In this document: positions 1 to 15,743 of the stretch, one piece after another | Position numbering within the stretch: position 1 is the stretch's first letter | Layout: the number at the start of each line of letters is the position of its first letter | DNA from: Monilinia fructicola | Taxonomy: Eukaryota > Ascomycota > Leotiomycetes > Helotiales > Sclerotiniaceae | Direction of reading: 5' to 3' | Length of the DNA stretch: 64,000 nt | Assembly (NCBI GenBank): GCA_008692225.1 | Contig: VICG01000011.1 | Location: 1,240,001 to 1,304,000, forward strand | Position numbers and translations under genes: made by a program | The notes under the pieces: generated by a model | The model's input: only the letters and a program-made list of their open reading frames with translations | Databases searched by the model: none | What the model was told of the DNA's origin: nothing

Positions 1-485
1 GAACAAGCTTTGGAATTCCAATTCTCTACCATCCAATGCGTTGAAATTATCCGCCTAGTGGGTATAAAGAGAAAGTACTATATGTGCTGAAAGAAAGAAA
101 AAGAAAAACCTGAAAACTCCTCAGGATCTAGTATGATCAAAATTCCGCCCAAACTCCCTTCGCGTTAGCATGCTGCCATCCAATGCATGTCTTTGCCCAA
201 ACGCCTGGTCATGAAGTCTGTCCTTTCCAATTGATGCCCTGAACACCGAAATTTTCGAATCCTGACATTCCTTCGTTTAATCATGCGTAAAAGAATTTGT
301 AGCCACCCATATGGTCCATTTTTGAGAGTGTGTAAATATAATGAGAAAAAGAAAATGTACAATAATTTCCAGGAATTAAATATACTCAACACAAAAAAAA
401 AATTAAAATGTAACTTTTAAAACAAGTTGGTCCAGATGTTACTGAACTGTAGGCCGTAGGACTTGTGCGATGCCTGGAATCGCAT
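1..485. other. Intergenic, 3' side of the kinase gene
   Basis: This stretch is AT-rich and lies downstream of the minus-strand kinase gene that ends at 486. I see no reading frame that looks coding; the small frames here lack any recognisable motif. It probably holds the kinase 3' UTR and intergenic DNA. Confidence 0.5.
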
Positions 486-1987
486 TCAACAGACCAATGG
501 AGAAAGTGTTGCGAACTTTGAATATGGAGAGGGTGGAGGCGATAAAGGCAAACTAATCCTTGGGTCACCATTGGAATAAGCACTATGTGTTACACTACCA
601 CAGGTTTTCGGCGGTGGGAGAGGGGAACCGGTATCACGAAATGCTCGGATCGAGCCGGTGGTTCCATTGTGCGTGCTGGCTGAGCCATCGTCGAAATAAA
701 CCGCAGAGTCGTGAGATGATGATGATTGAAATGCGCTTGTGACATATCGCGAAGATGAAGAGAAGCCAGAGTCGTTGGATATGTTCTTGGTAACTGGTGT
801 GCGATAAATCTTTGAAGACATGGGAGAGTAGAATCTCGGGCATTGTAGTATCAGTAATTTCAGATCTGCAACAGTGATGCGGAGATCTGGATCCGGCTGG
901 AAAATCATCTTTAGGATGGTATTGAGCTCGTCCGAGGGATTCAAAATAGTCTTCAGGAAATTCCGGTCTTTGAGATATGCGTTGTATGTGGTATCATCCC
1001 ATGAGGCTTGTCTCCATGGATTCCTTGCAAACGTAAGGTTGACCAAGATCACTCCAAGAGACCAGACATCGTTCGGGGCAGACTTGTATAGCCCATATGA
1101 TGGTTCTAGGCACTCTAGCAATGAAACTAGTTAGTAAAAAGAGGGTGAAGTTTTTGAAATAAGTTTGGACAGTGCCTACCTGGAGACATGTAGATTGTAG
1201 AACCGCATCCATGATCGTTAGATGTTGTATCCTGTGTGGCCAATCCAAAATCTGCTAAGGAAACAGTATGACCAGAATTGGACACTAGGATGTTCTCTGG
1301 CTTCAGGTCCCTGTGGTATATCCCAAGACGGTGGCAATGTTCTGTGGCATCCAAGATTTGGAGGAAGATGCTCCGGATTAGAGCATCATGACCTACATAT
1401 CTACCGCCCTCGGTAATATTTGAAAAGAGATCTCCTTCATGGAAGTAATCCAGGATAACATAGGTACAGTCCGGATCGTCGAGAATCTTATACATCGATA
1501 CTATGTTAGGATGTGCTGAGGCAGTCCAGTGCAAGGCTATCTCTCTCGACTGATAAGCCAGTGCTTTTGCGTCCAAAGGCAGTCCAAGGGAATTTCTTTT
1601 GTTGAGAGCTTTCACGGCATACTCTTTTCCAGTGGTGATATCCCGAGCATGGTAGACAACTCCGTAGGCCCCATTGCCCAACACCCGTGATAAGTATATA
1701 GAGTCTCCCAGTAATGTACCTATCCTACGATCCGGTGCTAGCGGAAATGCTATTGGCGATGGCGGAATTGAATATGTATGGTGATCGGTTTGAAATGAAT
1801 CCCGGGGGTGGAAACACTTCAGATAGTCCGGCGATGGAGAAGGGGTTGGGTGAATGTGATGGGAGGGAAACAGTGCAGGGTAAGGGTTGACCTGGGGTGG
1901 GGGATATTGGTGATGCGAATAATCTGGGAAAGCAACTTTGTTTGGCGGGAAACGTGGTGGTAACTCCCTATTACAATAATCCAACAT
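486..1987 (-). CDS. Ran1/Pat1-like serine/threonine protein kinase
   Basis: Two exons (1987-1180 and 1114-486) give a protein of about 478 aa. The N-terminal ~95 residues are rich in Pro, His and Tyr. The kinase domain follows, with the glycine loop GNGAYG near residue 104, the ATP-binding lysine in AVK near 126, the catalytic loop HRDLKPEN near 225, and DFG near 246. The APE-equivalent motif reads SPECLEP and is rebuilt only after splicing. The C-terminal tail is Ser/Pro-rich. The intron (1115-1179) is placed so that the split GAG codon restores that motif. The first ATG in frame is at 1987; an upstream open extension to 2098 begins with TTG and is not used. Overall pattern matches the Ran1/Pat1/Vhs1/Sks1 group of fungal kinases, which act in nutrient and developmental signalling; the exact member is an inference. 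It is an apparently complete kinase with all catalytic residues present. Confidence 0.85.
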
Positions 1988-4900
1988 GGCAGAAACTGAA
2001 GAGAAAAGGAAAAAAGTCCTAGGGCTAGAAAGGGTTCCTGGTATAATGGTCCAAAAAATCGGGATAAACAGCTGTAAAGAAAGGGATCCAGGACACAATC
2101 TCCGGTTCCAAATGGTTTCTTTGCGTTTTGGCTAGTTATATGCTATTCGACATGTCGTCTTTGAAAATAAAGGAGCCAAGCGACGACGACAAATGGTTTT
2201 AGAAATGAAGTTATAGAAATTGCGAATATCTTAATGAGCGTAATGTGTGGGAGAGACAGTATATGTATATATCCAGAATGCTAAGGTCTCGTTCCCGCTT
2301 CATGGTTCACTTGAGACCGGTTTAGACCGAGTTGAGTAATACTTTATGACAAGGCTCAAAGCATGTTGACTAGGGGGCTACCGGCAAACCGTAGCGATGG
2401 TTTTGATCGCTAACCTGTGTCGGTTGTATTACTTTTTAGTCGCAGGGCTGCCAAGATGCTCAACCCCTGGTGGGTGCATGAATTTAGAGTCTGAGACCTC
2501 TCTTTGCCTCACAGAACCGCCTCGTGGCTGCTGATCAACTTATTCAGAAGATTTAGTTGCACTTGCTATTTCCTTGTTTATGTGCTATGGTTTTTTCTAT
2601 GGCGGTAAAATTCTAGCTATCCTTTTTCGTTTCCGAATCACTACCCAGTACCCAAGTGTCGTCCTCGCCCTCCGAGAACAAAGATTTTCCTTCAACCAAT
2701 CTCCGTTGATTTCTTTTTTCAGGTAATGACTTCTGGCTTCAGTGCCACGTAACCAGGGGATCGCATCCTCTTAATTTATTTGATAGGGTTTCGAAATTCG
2801 AATGGGGAACCACCATTCTTCCCCTACTTAGATCTGTCATGGTCCATAGAACAACTTTCAAATTCTACATGCCTATTCTATTTTTCTAAGTTCTTTTTGC
2901 TGGTCATGCAGGTGAATGCTCAATAGATGTATTGGTTCCAATCCCTGATCTTCTCCAATTAAAAATCGTCAATTCATGCAGCATCACTGTACTGCGCCCT
3001 TGCCACGCATACGAGCCCAGCCCAGGAATCGTCACCCAATGAATGATCTAAGCGTAAAGTGGGACACGATAGTGAGGCTGTAGAAGCGGAAATGATTGAT
3101 GTTTGTGGTTAAGATGATATAAATGATTTGTTTAGAAGGAAAAGAATAACGCTGGGGCGTTCCTGTTCCAAGGGTTGTGCTTGAGTGATATTGAAGTTAT
3201 TTTTCTGAAGCGGCGAAGGGTAGTAAGTAGAATGGGAAATCAGGATATAGAATTATACATGAAATAGTAATGGGAACTAAAGTAACTCATAAATCCAACA
3301 CTACAGCAGTGCGGACCTAATTAGTTCATTACCTCGAATCATATATTGACCTTAAGAAGTTATAACATCTAATTAATACATATTTTATTTACATTATTAT
3401 AATTATAATTTATTGACCATTAGCGATTACTCCATAGGAAATTATCCACAATAATACATATTTGTTGGCAAAGTCTCATCCACACAGTTTTATTGGTTCG
3501 TCCAATTGGTATTAATATTGATGACAGACTCACATCTTTCCCCACAGCCTCACTGCATAAGCTGCATATCTTCCTCATTTACGGAATACTCATGATTTTT
3601 GCTTGTCATTTGCATATTTCCGCTTTCGATCTACTGTACTGTATATGCACAAAGATGGATAAATTCGGTAGCAGCAGCAGCTGGGCAACAGAGGGCGAGA
3701 TGCTAATTTGAGGCTGGACATCTCCGAATGCATGAAAGATCACAGTCTGCCAATAGGCTTTCCTATGTCTTCATACTCATCACCTAACAAGTATCAAGCC
3801 TTCCCGACGAAAATCCGTCTTAGCTAAACGATCTCACCCAGTGAATTAGCCAGTTAGTTACCCAGACCGACATGCTACATCAGCGGGTTGTAAAAGCTGC
3901 TACAGAACACCATACACAGTCACATAATCCCAATGAAATCAAAATAATCAAGCCGCCCTCATCCACATGCTATAGACAACTTACCGCCATCACCGCCATT
4001 ATCTGCCCAGGAAAACAAAATTGAAGGTTTACACCTTCATGTTTATCCATCAGCCATCTCCTTGCAATATCGAACAGATGGTCCTGGCAAAGTACTAGCT
4101 GGAGCCTGGGCACCGTTTAACCTTCCCCAACCCCTGAAACTCACCGCTGCCCAGTGCCAATAATGTCCACTCCGAACCTTGGAACTCCCGAATGCTGCAA
4201 ATTAATGAATAAATTATCTCGAAACCAAAATCTCCGTCACTATTAGTTTGATCTACCAATATCCTCAACAAACAATACTTCCTCATTCATCCCAGAGCCC
4301 GAAATGCTAATTTCAGGCAAGAAGGATTGGATCTGATATGCTTGAGACCCCAGGTCAGTTTCAATAATTGAGCATTTACTTGTTATTACTCCATACAAAA
4401 TAATATGTGGTCTGTGATCTTTGGTTACAAACCGTTGTGTATCCGTAATGTAGCATTCTGATCAAACCCATACCCCCACAGAAAACGCTGTACAACAAAC
4501 AGTACAGAGTACGACCTCAAGGCATTTTTGATTTCGGCTTCACATAACGGAAATGGATAACAAGGCAGGGAAACAGGCAATCACTCTCGCACTTCTGTCA
4601 GTATGGTTACAATACACCCCCCCCCTCCCCCCAAACCTAAGCAGCTATCATCCAACGACCAGTAAAAGTACTCTTGCAATAGAGCCGATTCGCAGAAAGT
4701 GAGAATGAAAGGATGACGCACGTCAGATGGTGGTCAGATGTAGAAGAAATAAAAATGATTGTGTGGAAGAAGGGCATTCGTCGTCTTACCGCAGTTCTCT
4801 TCAATTCCTCTGGGTAACCTTGATACTTTACCCTGATTATAGAGTACAATGGTACAATCCGGATATATTTTGCCGTCTTACAGACTAAAGGATTGAAAAC

Positions 4901-7420
4901 GATTCTCAAACAGATGAGATTGTCATCATCATGAGATGTACGACAATGTCGATCTTGATTTTCGTCCTCGGCTATTTCAGCAATTGAATGGTCCTATTCT
5001 GTCTACACCATCTTCCACAGTCTCAGTCGTCTAGTGCTGTTATTCATTCAATTTCTACCAGATTCAAAGAGCGATAATTATGTTACTGAACACCCGCATC
5101 TCAGCCTCACTCCTTCCCGTCAAACATACACACTCAGGTCCACCGAAGTTGAGATATGACGGACCCTCGAAACGATAACGGAATGATGAGTGAAGGTGCA
5201 CCCGAATGTAACCGATAGAATGATTGCCCATAGCACACAAGGTATCATTTCAGTGACACAACTCCAGCCCAGCCTATACTTGAGCCTTCGTACTTTCCTT
5301 GCTGGCCTTGAATACTCAAGAGAAGGTTTGAAGGATAGATTATATTGGAGACACTGTACGTGAATTCGGGAATACCGATTCATACCTACTTTCTGTCCGG
5401 TGTGACCGTTGGATTGTGGAAGAGTCAAAACCCATCTCCATCAGCTACTATCCATGCTTTGAGTAATGAAAAACCTGTAATACGATTTTAGCATCAATAT
5501 TCAACGTAGAACTAACATTTCGCATCGAGCAAAGATTACCACGCGTAATGAGGGGCAATCCATGAGCACTAAGTAACTTTCTACCAACCTCATCATCATG
5601 TTTTCTATTTACAGTAATGCCAACAGCTTAAAGTTCCCCAAGTGTTACAAATTATGCTTGTGCTTGGAACGACCCGCTTTCCCAGTCCATCCTCAACCAC
5701 CAACACCATAACCACCAACTCCCCAAAAGGTATCATAACCGCCATGTGTGACGTTTGAGTGCAAATACTCAATATCTACCATGAACTGCAGAATGCATGT
5801 CATCTTCAGATCTGTGCAGTATCCTATTTTCAGCACGTACCCGCACGGGATAAAAAGCGATCCTCTCGAGATCCTATCACAACAAGGAAAATATACTGGC
5901 CGTTGTCAAGACCGCCTGCTCACAACGCGAAGGCGCTAGCCGAAACCATAATCTCTCTGTCCATGAATCAAATCGAAGCATCATTCTCAATTTCTCAAGG
6001 TCTGTTTTCACAAGTATGACGAATCCATATCCATGCTGTTGTATCGAAGGAAATTAGTCGTCCTCTTTGTATCTCCTTATATGTATCTTCGCGTCTGTGC
6101 CTTATTATTATTATTATTATTATTATTATTCTCTTTTTCGTGTTATCTTTATTTGCTCAAACGGGTTCAGAGTATGCGTAATGAACTCTAGCAAATACAA
6201 TGGTACAATCCCAGAATGACTAGCTTCAGATCCATAAATAGCTCGCCATAAGAACATGAGAAGCATCTACACTGTCGTTTCCCTTCATATAGACACAAAA
6301 TCATCAAAATATAAACGGTGCCCTTTGACGATCAGTACAACATAACTTTTAGCCCTAAGGAATGGCTGCATCCTATTCCTTGAAGTCATTATGACAGCTG
6401 CATCCAGCGCTATTGCTGTGCCATATCGGAAGGATCACTCTCCGTTAGATCTTAGATGTGGCCGGCTATATTTAGAGCTTATCACCATAACCACTACGAA
6501 GCTCTCACATTATGTCTTATCTATTGATAGCTTGAAATGGAGGCATTGTGTGAGGAAAGTGTGTTGGTCTGGTGAGAATACCTCTTCGTTTCTGATACTT
6601 GGTGGTTTGAACAGCCAAAGAGCGAGTCAAGTGAAAGCGTTCCGAAATCTACGAGCCCTATATTTGGTTTACATGTATGATTTATGTTGGGGCACAGCTT
6701 ATCAGCTATCCGTATGGCTCATGATATAGATGAGATGTGATGGGAAGAGACGACGGCCAAGACTGATTTCTAAAATATCACCAGTTAAGTTCAGGGATAT
6801 TTGGTGAAAGTTCCCCAGTGATAATTTGATATCCCTGTGGTAGATTTAATGTTGGAAAGGTGGAACATATGGTCAATTTCACGGTTTACAAGAGGGCGTG
6901 CCTTAAGTGATTCTAAAATAGATATATTGCGAGGTGAAAGACGAGAGAAGATTGAACCAGCGTTCAGTGCCATTACTCAGGTCGCGCACCCTAAGAGTTT
7001 ATCGTCTCGATATCCTTCATGAGTACGAGCAAGTCAACGGCACACTGTCTAATCAACGGCCAAACTAGACAAGATCCACAACTCGTTCTATTTCTTCTTC
7101 GTTGGTCACATGACCTGCTAATTCCTTCGGCTGAATGACATAGTTTCAAAGGTTTCCCGGGAATTCTAGAGTTTAGTTATAATTCTTTAGCGCACTACCA
7201 ATCTTGGCTGTTGAGTTTTGACTGGTTCGGATTGAACTACTAGCGATGCTGATTTTCGGTTGACCATTCATTCATTGTGTTTGACTGGCTAATTTCTCAG
7301 TATAGGGGAATTTTTGATGTTGACTTGGTCATTGAAGGTGTAAGTGCTTGATCATATGACTGTATTGCATTCATCCTTTGATTCTATTCGACTATCTACG
7401 CGTTAGGCCTATGTAAAAAC
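1988..7420. other. Long intergenic region, left part
   Basis: I find no coding region I can support here. All frames are short and lack motifs, and no set of frames can be joined by plausible introns into a known domain. The sequence just upstream of 1987 should hold the kinase promoter. A (TTA)n microsatellite lies at 6102-6130. A run of C follows 4617. The motif CCAACACTAC-n3-AGTGC occurs at 3295-3312 and again at 7421-7438 (see findings). The block 3360-3415 is very AT-rich. Confidence 0.5.
6102..6130. repeat. (TTA)n microsatellite
   Basis: About nine or ten uninterrupted TTA units are visible. No gene is affected. Confidence 0.95.
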
Positions 7421-9580
7421 CCAACACTACGCTAGTGCAAGCTTTACGGCGCCTTGGATTGTAAGGCTCCTATTGATCAACTTGATCATCCTGACAGGAA
7501 GTAACCAGTCTACGTCATTTAAAATGCGAAGTTGAGTTGGGGTGTCAAATTGTATTGAGGCTTACATATACACGAGACTTAAAATCTGTGAATTATGAAT
7601 ATATTTGTAAACAATCACTGAGCCCAATGGCCAATAGCCAATCTACTGTGATCTATCGGTAATCACGACATATAAATCCTGTGCCTGTAGTTGTTCCGTA
7701 TACCATCCGAAACATCAAAGTAGATAAAGTCATGAAAGAAACATCTGTCGAAGTTTGGAATATAGAAATAATTGAGAGGTCATGAAAATGGAGTTATTCT
7801 AGTTCAAGCCCCATCTAGCGAGGTCAAAATGTTGCAAAAATCGTACAATCGTCAATTACAAGCCGATTTCGCATAAAAATCGCCTAGAGGATCAGCAATT
7901 GTGCCTCGCTAACCTTGCCTTCAGCCCTATCAGTATGATATAATCACATATTGTATACACTTGCCTGCTGCCTAATATATCATTCCATTTGGGGCTGATT
8001 CACATAGTTTAAAGTAAGATACGCCAATTAAACAGCGCAATGATTCAATAAACCTGTATACTAGATAACCCAGTCACTCACTTTTGCTTCTCGTTTCCGA
8101 TATTGCTATTTTGACAAGAGAAGCCAGGCTAAAGAAGATCAATTTTTCGAAATTAGACACTACCGTAGTAATTTCATTGGTAATTCATAATCGTGTCACG
8201 ATGTCGTGAATGGCCATATTTCATTACTATCAATCATACTTCCTCAGAAATTTCATTCGTCTGGATACTAATGGTCAAAAATTTGTGTCAGATTCAGATC
8301 TTCAGAAATAGTTAATTTGTTTGATCATGTGTTTCCAGTAGTTGGAATCAATCTCTAATCATCCAGAATACGCCAATTTATTGAAAATGAAGATAGACTT
8401 TGATAAACCAGCGGTTGAGATTGATGAGCTATAATGAACTGTACATATCTAATTTAGAATGAGGTGAGGTGCGGAGGTGACGGATTGGGTTATGGATGAC
8501 CCAGTTAGCTGCTAGTATATCCACTAAGCTTCAACTTTGATGTTACTGTTTAATTATCAGGCCTTGTTGTGAGGTAAAAATAGCCCTGCTACTTTCGCTC
8601 TGATAGCATACTAGCCTCTTTATACCTCATACAACGCGTGTCTTTAAAGAGCCCCTAGTTTCGCGGCTGAATAATTCTCGACTTTGATTTTAACTCTCTA
8701 GTTGCGTATCAAGAAATGATAAGTTTATTTAACTACTATAATAATTGACACTTGAAGTTTTGTTCTAGAGTATTAGAAAGATCGAGTCATCATTTTATGA
8801 CTCCGGAATGTATCTTGATCGCCCTAGAATAATCTATCCTGAGAGCTGCATCATTTGCAGTTTTAGACTTACGCTGAAGATTCAAGATGTCTATATATAC
8901 TTGAAACTCCGCCCCCTCCTACCCTTCTCTGAAATCAACCACCCCAATATCACATTTGATAGATCTGATCGATTCAAAAGAGCGTGACTTTTCTGCTGCC
9001 TTTCCAGAAACAACAGTAAAGGGCGTGAATCCACCACTTATCCAGCAAAGTTGACGAAAGGTCAGCACCATCTGAGCTTTGGATACAGAGTAATTCTCTG
9101 CTGGAAAGCCATGATGAGATATCATGCATAGCCATCAACTTCTCACCATTACCATTAATTGAAGCCATCGAGCAATCAATCGGCGTCTTTAATTCTCAAA
9201 ACCTCGGAAGTACTTCCAGCAGGTATAGTAGCCGCTCTTGTGGCTGCGCACAAAACTGCAATATAATCGAATTACGGGCGGAGGCTGAAGTATAATGATA
9301 TCGCTTCGAGAGTAAAATAAAGGATTTCTTACAGTATATTGTTCGGTTCCGCATGCAAAAACTGAGCTCTTTACTCTCAGGTCGCTCGAGTGTTAATGAA
9401 TTTGGTGGTTGGCCAGGCTGGATCTGGTATGCAAGATATTATAGTTTCATAATTTGAGACCTCCCATATTTTCAAAACTTAAATAGCAACTAACTATACT
9501 CATAATTATTATTTATTGAACGATTTGATTAGTGTGCTGTTCTAAACGACGTAAATCAAGCTTCTAGTAGCGTAGCCTTG
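7421..9580. mobile_element. Possible decayed DNA transposon with short inverted ends
   Basis: The left end carries CTACGCTA (7427-7434), four bases, AAGCTT (7439-7444), then TACGGCG. The reverse complement of the right end carries CTACGCTA (9575-9568), four bases, AAGCTT (9563-9558), three bases, then TTACGTCG. The matched order and the equal four-base gap suggest terminal inverted repeats. The spacing of about 2.15 kb is the size of a Tc1/mariner element. I see no transposase domain inside and no clear target-site duplication. The interior does not look strongly RIP-mutated. This is a weak call and may be coincidence. Confidence 0.25.
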
Positions 9581-10962
9581 CAGGCTCACAAGAAACGTTC
9601 GAAGACGAAGTTTTGTGGCTCAAGGTCCTTATAATACCTTAAAATTGACCTATCGAGAAGACTAGTTAGGGTATTTTGTACCTCAAAGTTACCCAGATAA
9701 ATTTGTGGGAAAACCTTCTAAGGCTGGCAGTTAAATTCGATACATGAGTCAATATATAGACGGGAACTAGTGGTAACCTAACACTAGGCGATTCGTTTCA
9801 TGTCTTAGACTATCGGCGTTGAAATCGGAAGCGCTAGTGGAGAATATAAATATGAGCCTTCGCACATTCAGAATTTTTTTTTCAATCTTTTCCCATCATT
9901 TTTATTTTGGAATTCTTTCATCCAACCAAATTTTATCTCTTCATGCCGGTTCCCACGTTCTTATGTCTTCTCGAACATTGTTTCAACACATTCATAACAT
10001 CAAAAGACAATCATAAAACAGATTAAACATGGCCGCTCCAATAAATACGAATACCTAAAGCCTTTAGAAGCCACGAATCATATCAATTAGCGCAGAATTT
10101 CTAAAGATATATCACATTCATTTTTGGAGCCATCAAAGCACAAGCCACTACAAATATAGGCGAAGTCGTCAATATCAAAACTCGCTTACAACCCAACCCC
10201 CTTAACCAAACGAAACCGCATCTATCAACAAGCAGCCTCGGTAAGCCAATTTACAACGGCAACGATATATATAAATTCGCAATCTACTCAACAAAGGGCA
10301 ATATATGAGCGCTGTAATCGTACAAGGCATGACGTCGTTACATCAAAAGCATCTGCGACAAGTAATCTGAATACGCGACCGGGACGAAACAAAATGTTTC
10401 GCCGCGAGAATTTAATCAAGATAAAGGCAATGAATGAATATATATTCAACCGCACAGAACCATGGCCTCGACTCAGATTATCAACGCCACTGCCTAAATA
10501 CTATGTCCGCCTTGACTACTTAGTAAACGATTCGATTCGCCATGGCCAAATTATTCAACGAATCTCGCAAGAGATCGCCTTAGGGTAGGCTCTCTGGGTC
10601 AAACCTTCTGGGTAAGCTTGGGGGAAGCGTTGAGAAAGCCCAAGCATATACGATCGCCAACAGAGGGTTCGAACAATAATAAGCCCAATCTAAAGCAGAA
10701 GACGAGTACATCATTAAATTGTACCATTGCCAGTAGAATCGAAGGGTCAAAGCTCAAAGCATCCGAATAAAACGGGGGGAGAAGGGAAGTGAAGCGTTCG
10801 TATCATCAAGACTCCATGTCTCTTCCTCATTCATCCACTATCACCCAAGCCCATCATCCGAATCACCATCCAGTACAATGAGCCCTTGCTGTACCTATCA
10901 AGGTCCGGCTAACAAGAAGGGTTCGCCAATTCCAACCAGTGTTGTGATTAGTATTCGTCGTA
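9581..10962. other. Intergenic, no gene seen
   Basis: Short frames only, none with a recognisable domain. Base composition is ordinary for the window, with a few AT-rich patches. Confidence 0.5.
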
Positions 10963-11314
10963 TTCCGTATATTGATCCGTACAGTAGTACGTATAAATAA
11001 CTTTGAATATATATTCGTATATAGTATCGAATAACATATTGCTGCAAGTGTTTAGCATTACTATAAAACTGAATATTCTTAGGAACATATTAAAATATTG
11101 GAACCTGATCTGGAATAAGTAATTTATACTTAATTAAGATTTAGAGTAAATAATCTAAGCCTAATCAGGATTTGAAATGCTTATTCCAAATTCTAATTAT
11201 GTATAAAATACTCGTTCCAGATCAGATTCCAATATTTTAATATATTCCCAACAGTATTGAATTTGATAATATTTATTAAAATACATGTAAACCTATATCA
11301 ATACGTACGGAAGC
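10963..11314. mobile_element. Foldback (MITE-like) element
   Basis: The two halves are near-complete inverted copies of each other, with the centre near 11160. In the inner arms, TATTAAAATATTGGAA and CTGATCTGGAA at 11090-11112 pair with the complementary run at 11210-11245. The similarity continues toward both outer ends, where TTCCGTA...TATTGAT on the left meets its complement (ATCAATACGTACGGAA) near 11298-11313. The left arm is about 50 bases longer, so one arm has an insertion or the other a deletion. No reading frame is present, so it would be non-autonomous. Most arm differences are C/T or G/A. The outer limits are approximate and no target-site duplication is obvious. Confidence 0.65.
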
Positions 11315-13134
11315 GGTAATTAAAGATCCAATATCAATCACCTGGGCATCGCTTTATTGGCGTATACTAATCCCAACACCGATTCCAACGCCCCGCCATT
11401 TATTTTTCGCACACTGGATAGCATCTGAACTTGTCAGCGAGAAGTCCGCACGTTTCTGAACGTTGAAGAGAAAAGAAAGATGGCATACCCCTAACACCAC
11501 ACCCCGTGTGGCATATGTCCATCCGCACCAGCCAATACACAACGTCATTGCAAAGCTAATCACCATCAAACTTCTCCATCAAGCTCTAGCAGCACGACCA
11601 GCAACACGATAAAAAGAAGGGTTCCCGTGAACAAGAGGATGGTCCAGAAAATTGAGAGGACTTGACTACTAGCTACTGAAGCGAGGACGAAATGACGAGA
11701 AGCAGAAGCAGAAAGAGAGAATCAGATATATACCAAGACGCATGAGCCGAAAGAAAATTGAATGGCGCGAGGGGCCCCAGCAGGAAACGACAAAAAGCAC
11801 ACCGAGATGTCCCTGAACTGTATAATATGGCAGGCACGAAAAACGAGCACGAAACACACCCATCACCAAAACGTCGCACGTCGCACGTCGCACCTCGCAC
11901 GCTGAATATCTGAACACCTATCAAGCCCAGCCATCGACCATGTTACCACGATGACTCAACCTCCAGACGTCATAAAATCGTTCTATGTAAGATAACTCAC
12001 AAAGTTACCACCATCATCCCCATTTCAAATATTGGATCTGAGACGGGGCAGCGAATTTTTCAAGCACACGAAGAGAGGAGATATGATTGGTAGCGACAGG
12101 TGATGGGTGACGTACTTCTTTCTTGGTGGACCGGATGTGATATGAAGGACAGGGAACCCTTTGAGGAGGGCGAGAGGAGGAGAAGATGAGAAAACGGAAA
12201 GGAGAGAAAACGAAAGATGGAATAGGATGGAGAAGGTAAGCGATAAATCCAGAAGCCGATTCGACGCCTGAACACCACCACCGCCGCCACAGCGGAGGTG
12301 AATTCTCGTAGAAGAATACGTAACCAGACAATCGTACCGTAAGATTACAAGAGGAAGGACATCAGAGGATCAAAAGTGAGACAGACAGCAGAGGGATCAT
12401 TCACCCTGCAATTTATGGTTGGCTGAGTACATCAACATGGTGTTATTCTGGTGAATGGATATGGGTTGTAGAATCTTCGGAAATTTCTTGGACGCATAAA
12501 AATCTTCAATCGTGGCCTTCACCTCAAGTATTCATTGGATATATCTGCTTGGTGCATTCATCCGAGGTTTTCATCTGAAGGATTTGATAGAGCTTACACA
12601 ATATCATCCTTCACATCATTTTCAAATATCCATTGACTATTGAGTGCTCTTTTTGGGAAGTGAGCGTCGTGAATATCGGATCCCGGTGCTAGTAGAAGGT
12701 ACATAGAATGAAAATCGAGTGTTTAATATCTGACTCGGTGTCCTCATTCAATAGCAGCTCCCTGCTTCTCGGTAGGAGAAATGAAAGAGAGATTAATATG
12801 CCACAAGATATATTTAATCACCAGAAGTATCAATAGTGATGTGATTAAAGTTTATCTGGCCTCACGCCAAGTTACTGCCAAAGTAAACCCCTAGCACATT
12901 GAGATGAAGTTTTTAGAAAAGAGAAGTATCGTGTATTATGCTAGTATATAAAATGATCTAATAATCAACACCAGCGCTATGCGTGTCCTGATTCGACGAG
13001 GGCATGCAGTTACCTGATAACAAAACTACAATTTTGATCTTGCTCTTGCTCGGCAATCTTCTTCCAATCTTAGCAAGCTCTCCGTATTTGCCACGTCAAG
13101 ACGGTTAATTCAATCTTCTTTCCACAATATACAT
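11315..13134. other. Intergenic between foldback element and PRP4
   Basis: No gene can be supported. A short minus-strand frame ending at 11566 encodes a strongly hydrophobic stretch of about 30 residues (see findings) but lacks an ATG unless spliced. The remainder is ordinary AT-rich sequence, including the 3' flank of PRP4. Confidence 0.45.

Positions 13135-15743
<2,609 letters not shown>

Noticed and set aside
1988..2098. N-terminal extension of the kinase
   Set aside because: It begins at TTG rather than ATG, and its hydrophobic sequence does not fit the family.
6391..6729. A 112-codon frame in the long gene-poor region
   Set aside because: Composition is random-looking and no splice partners exist.
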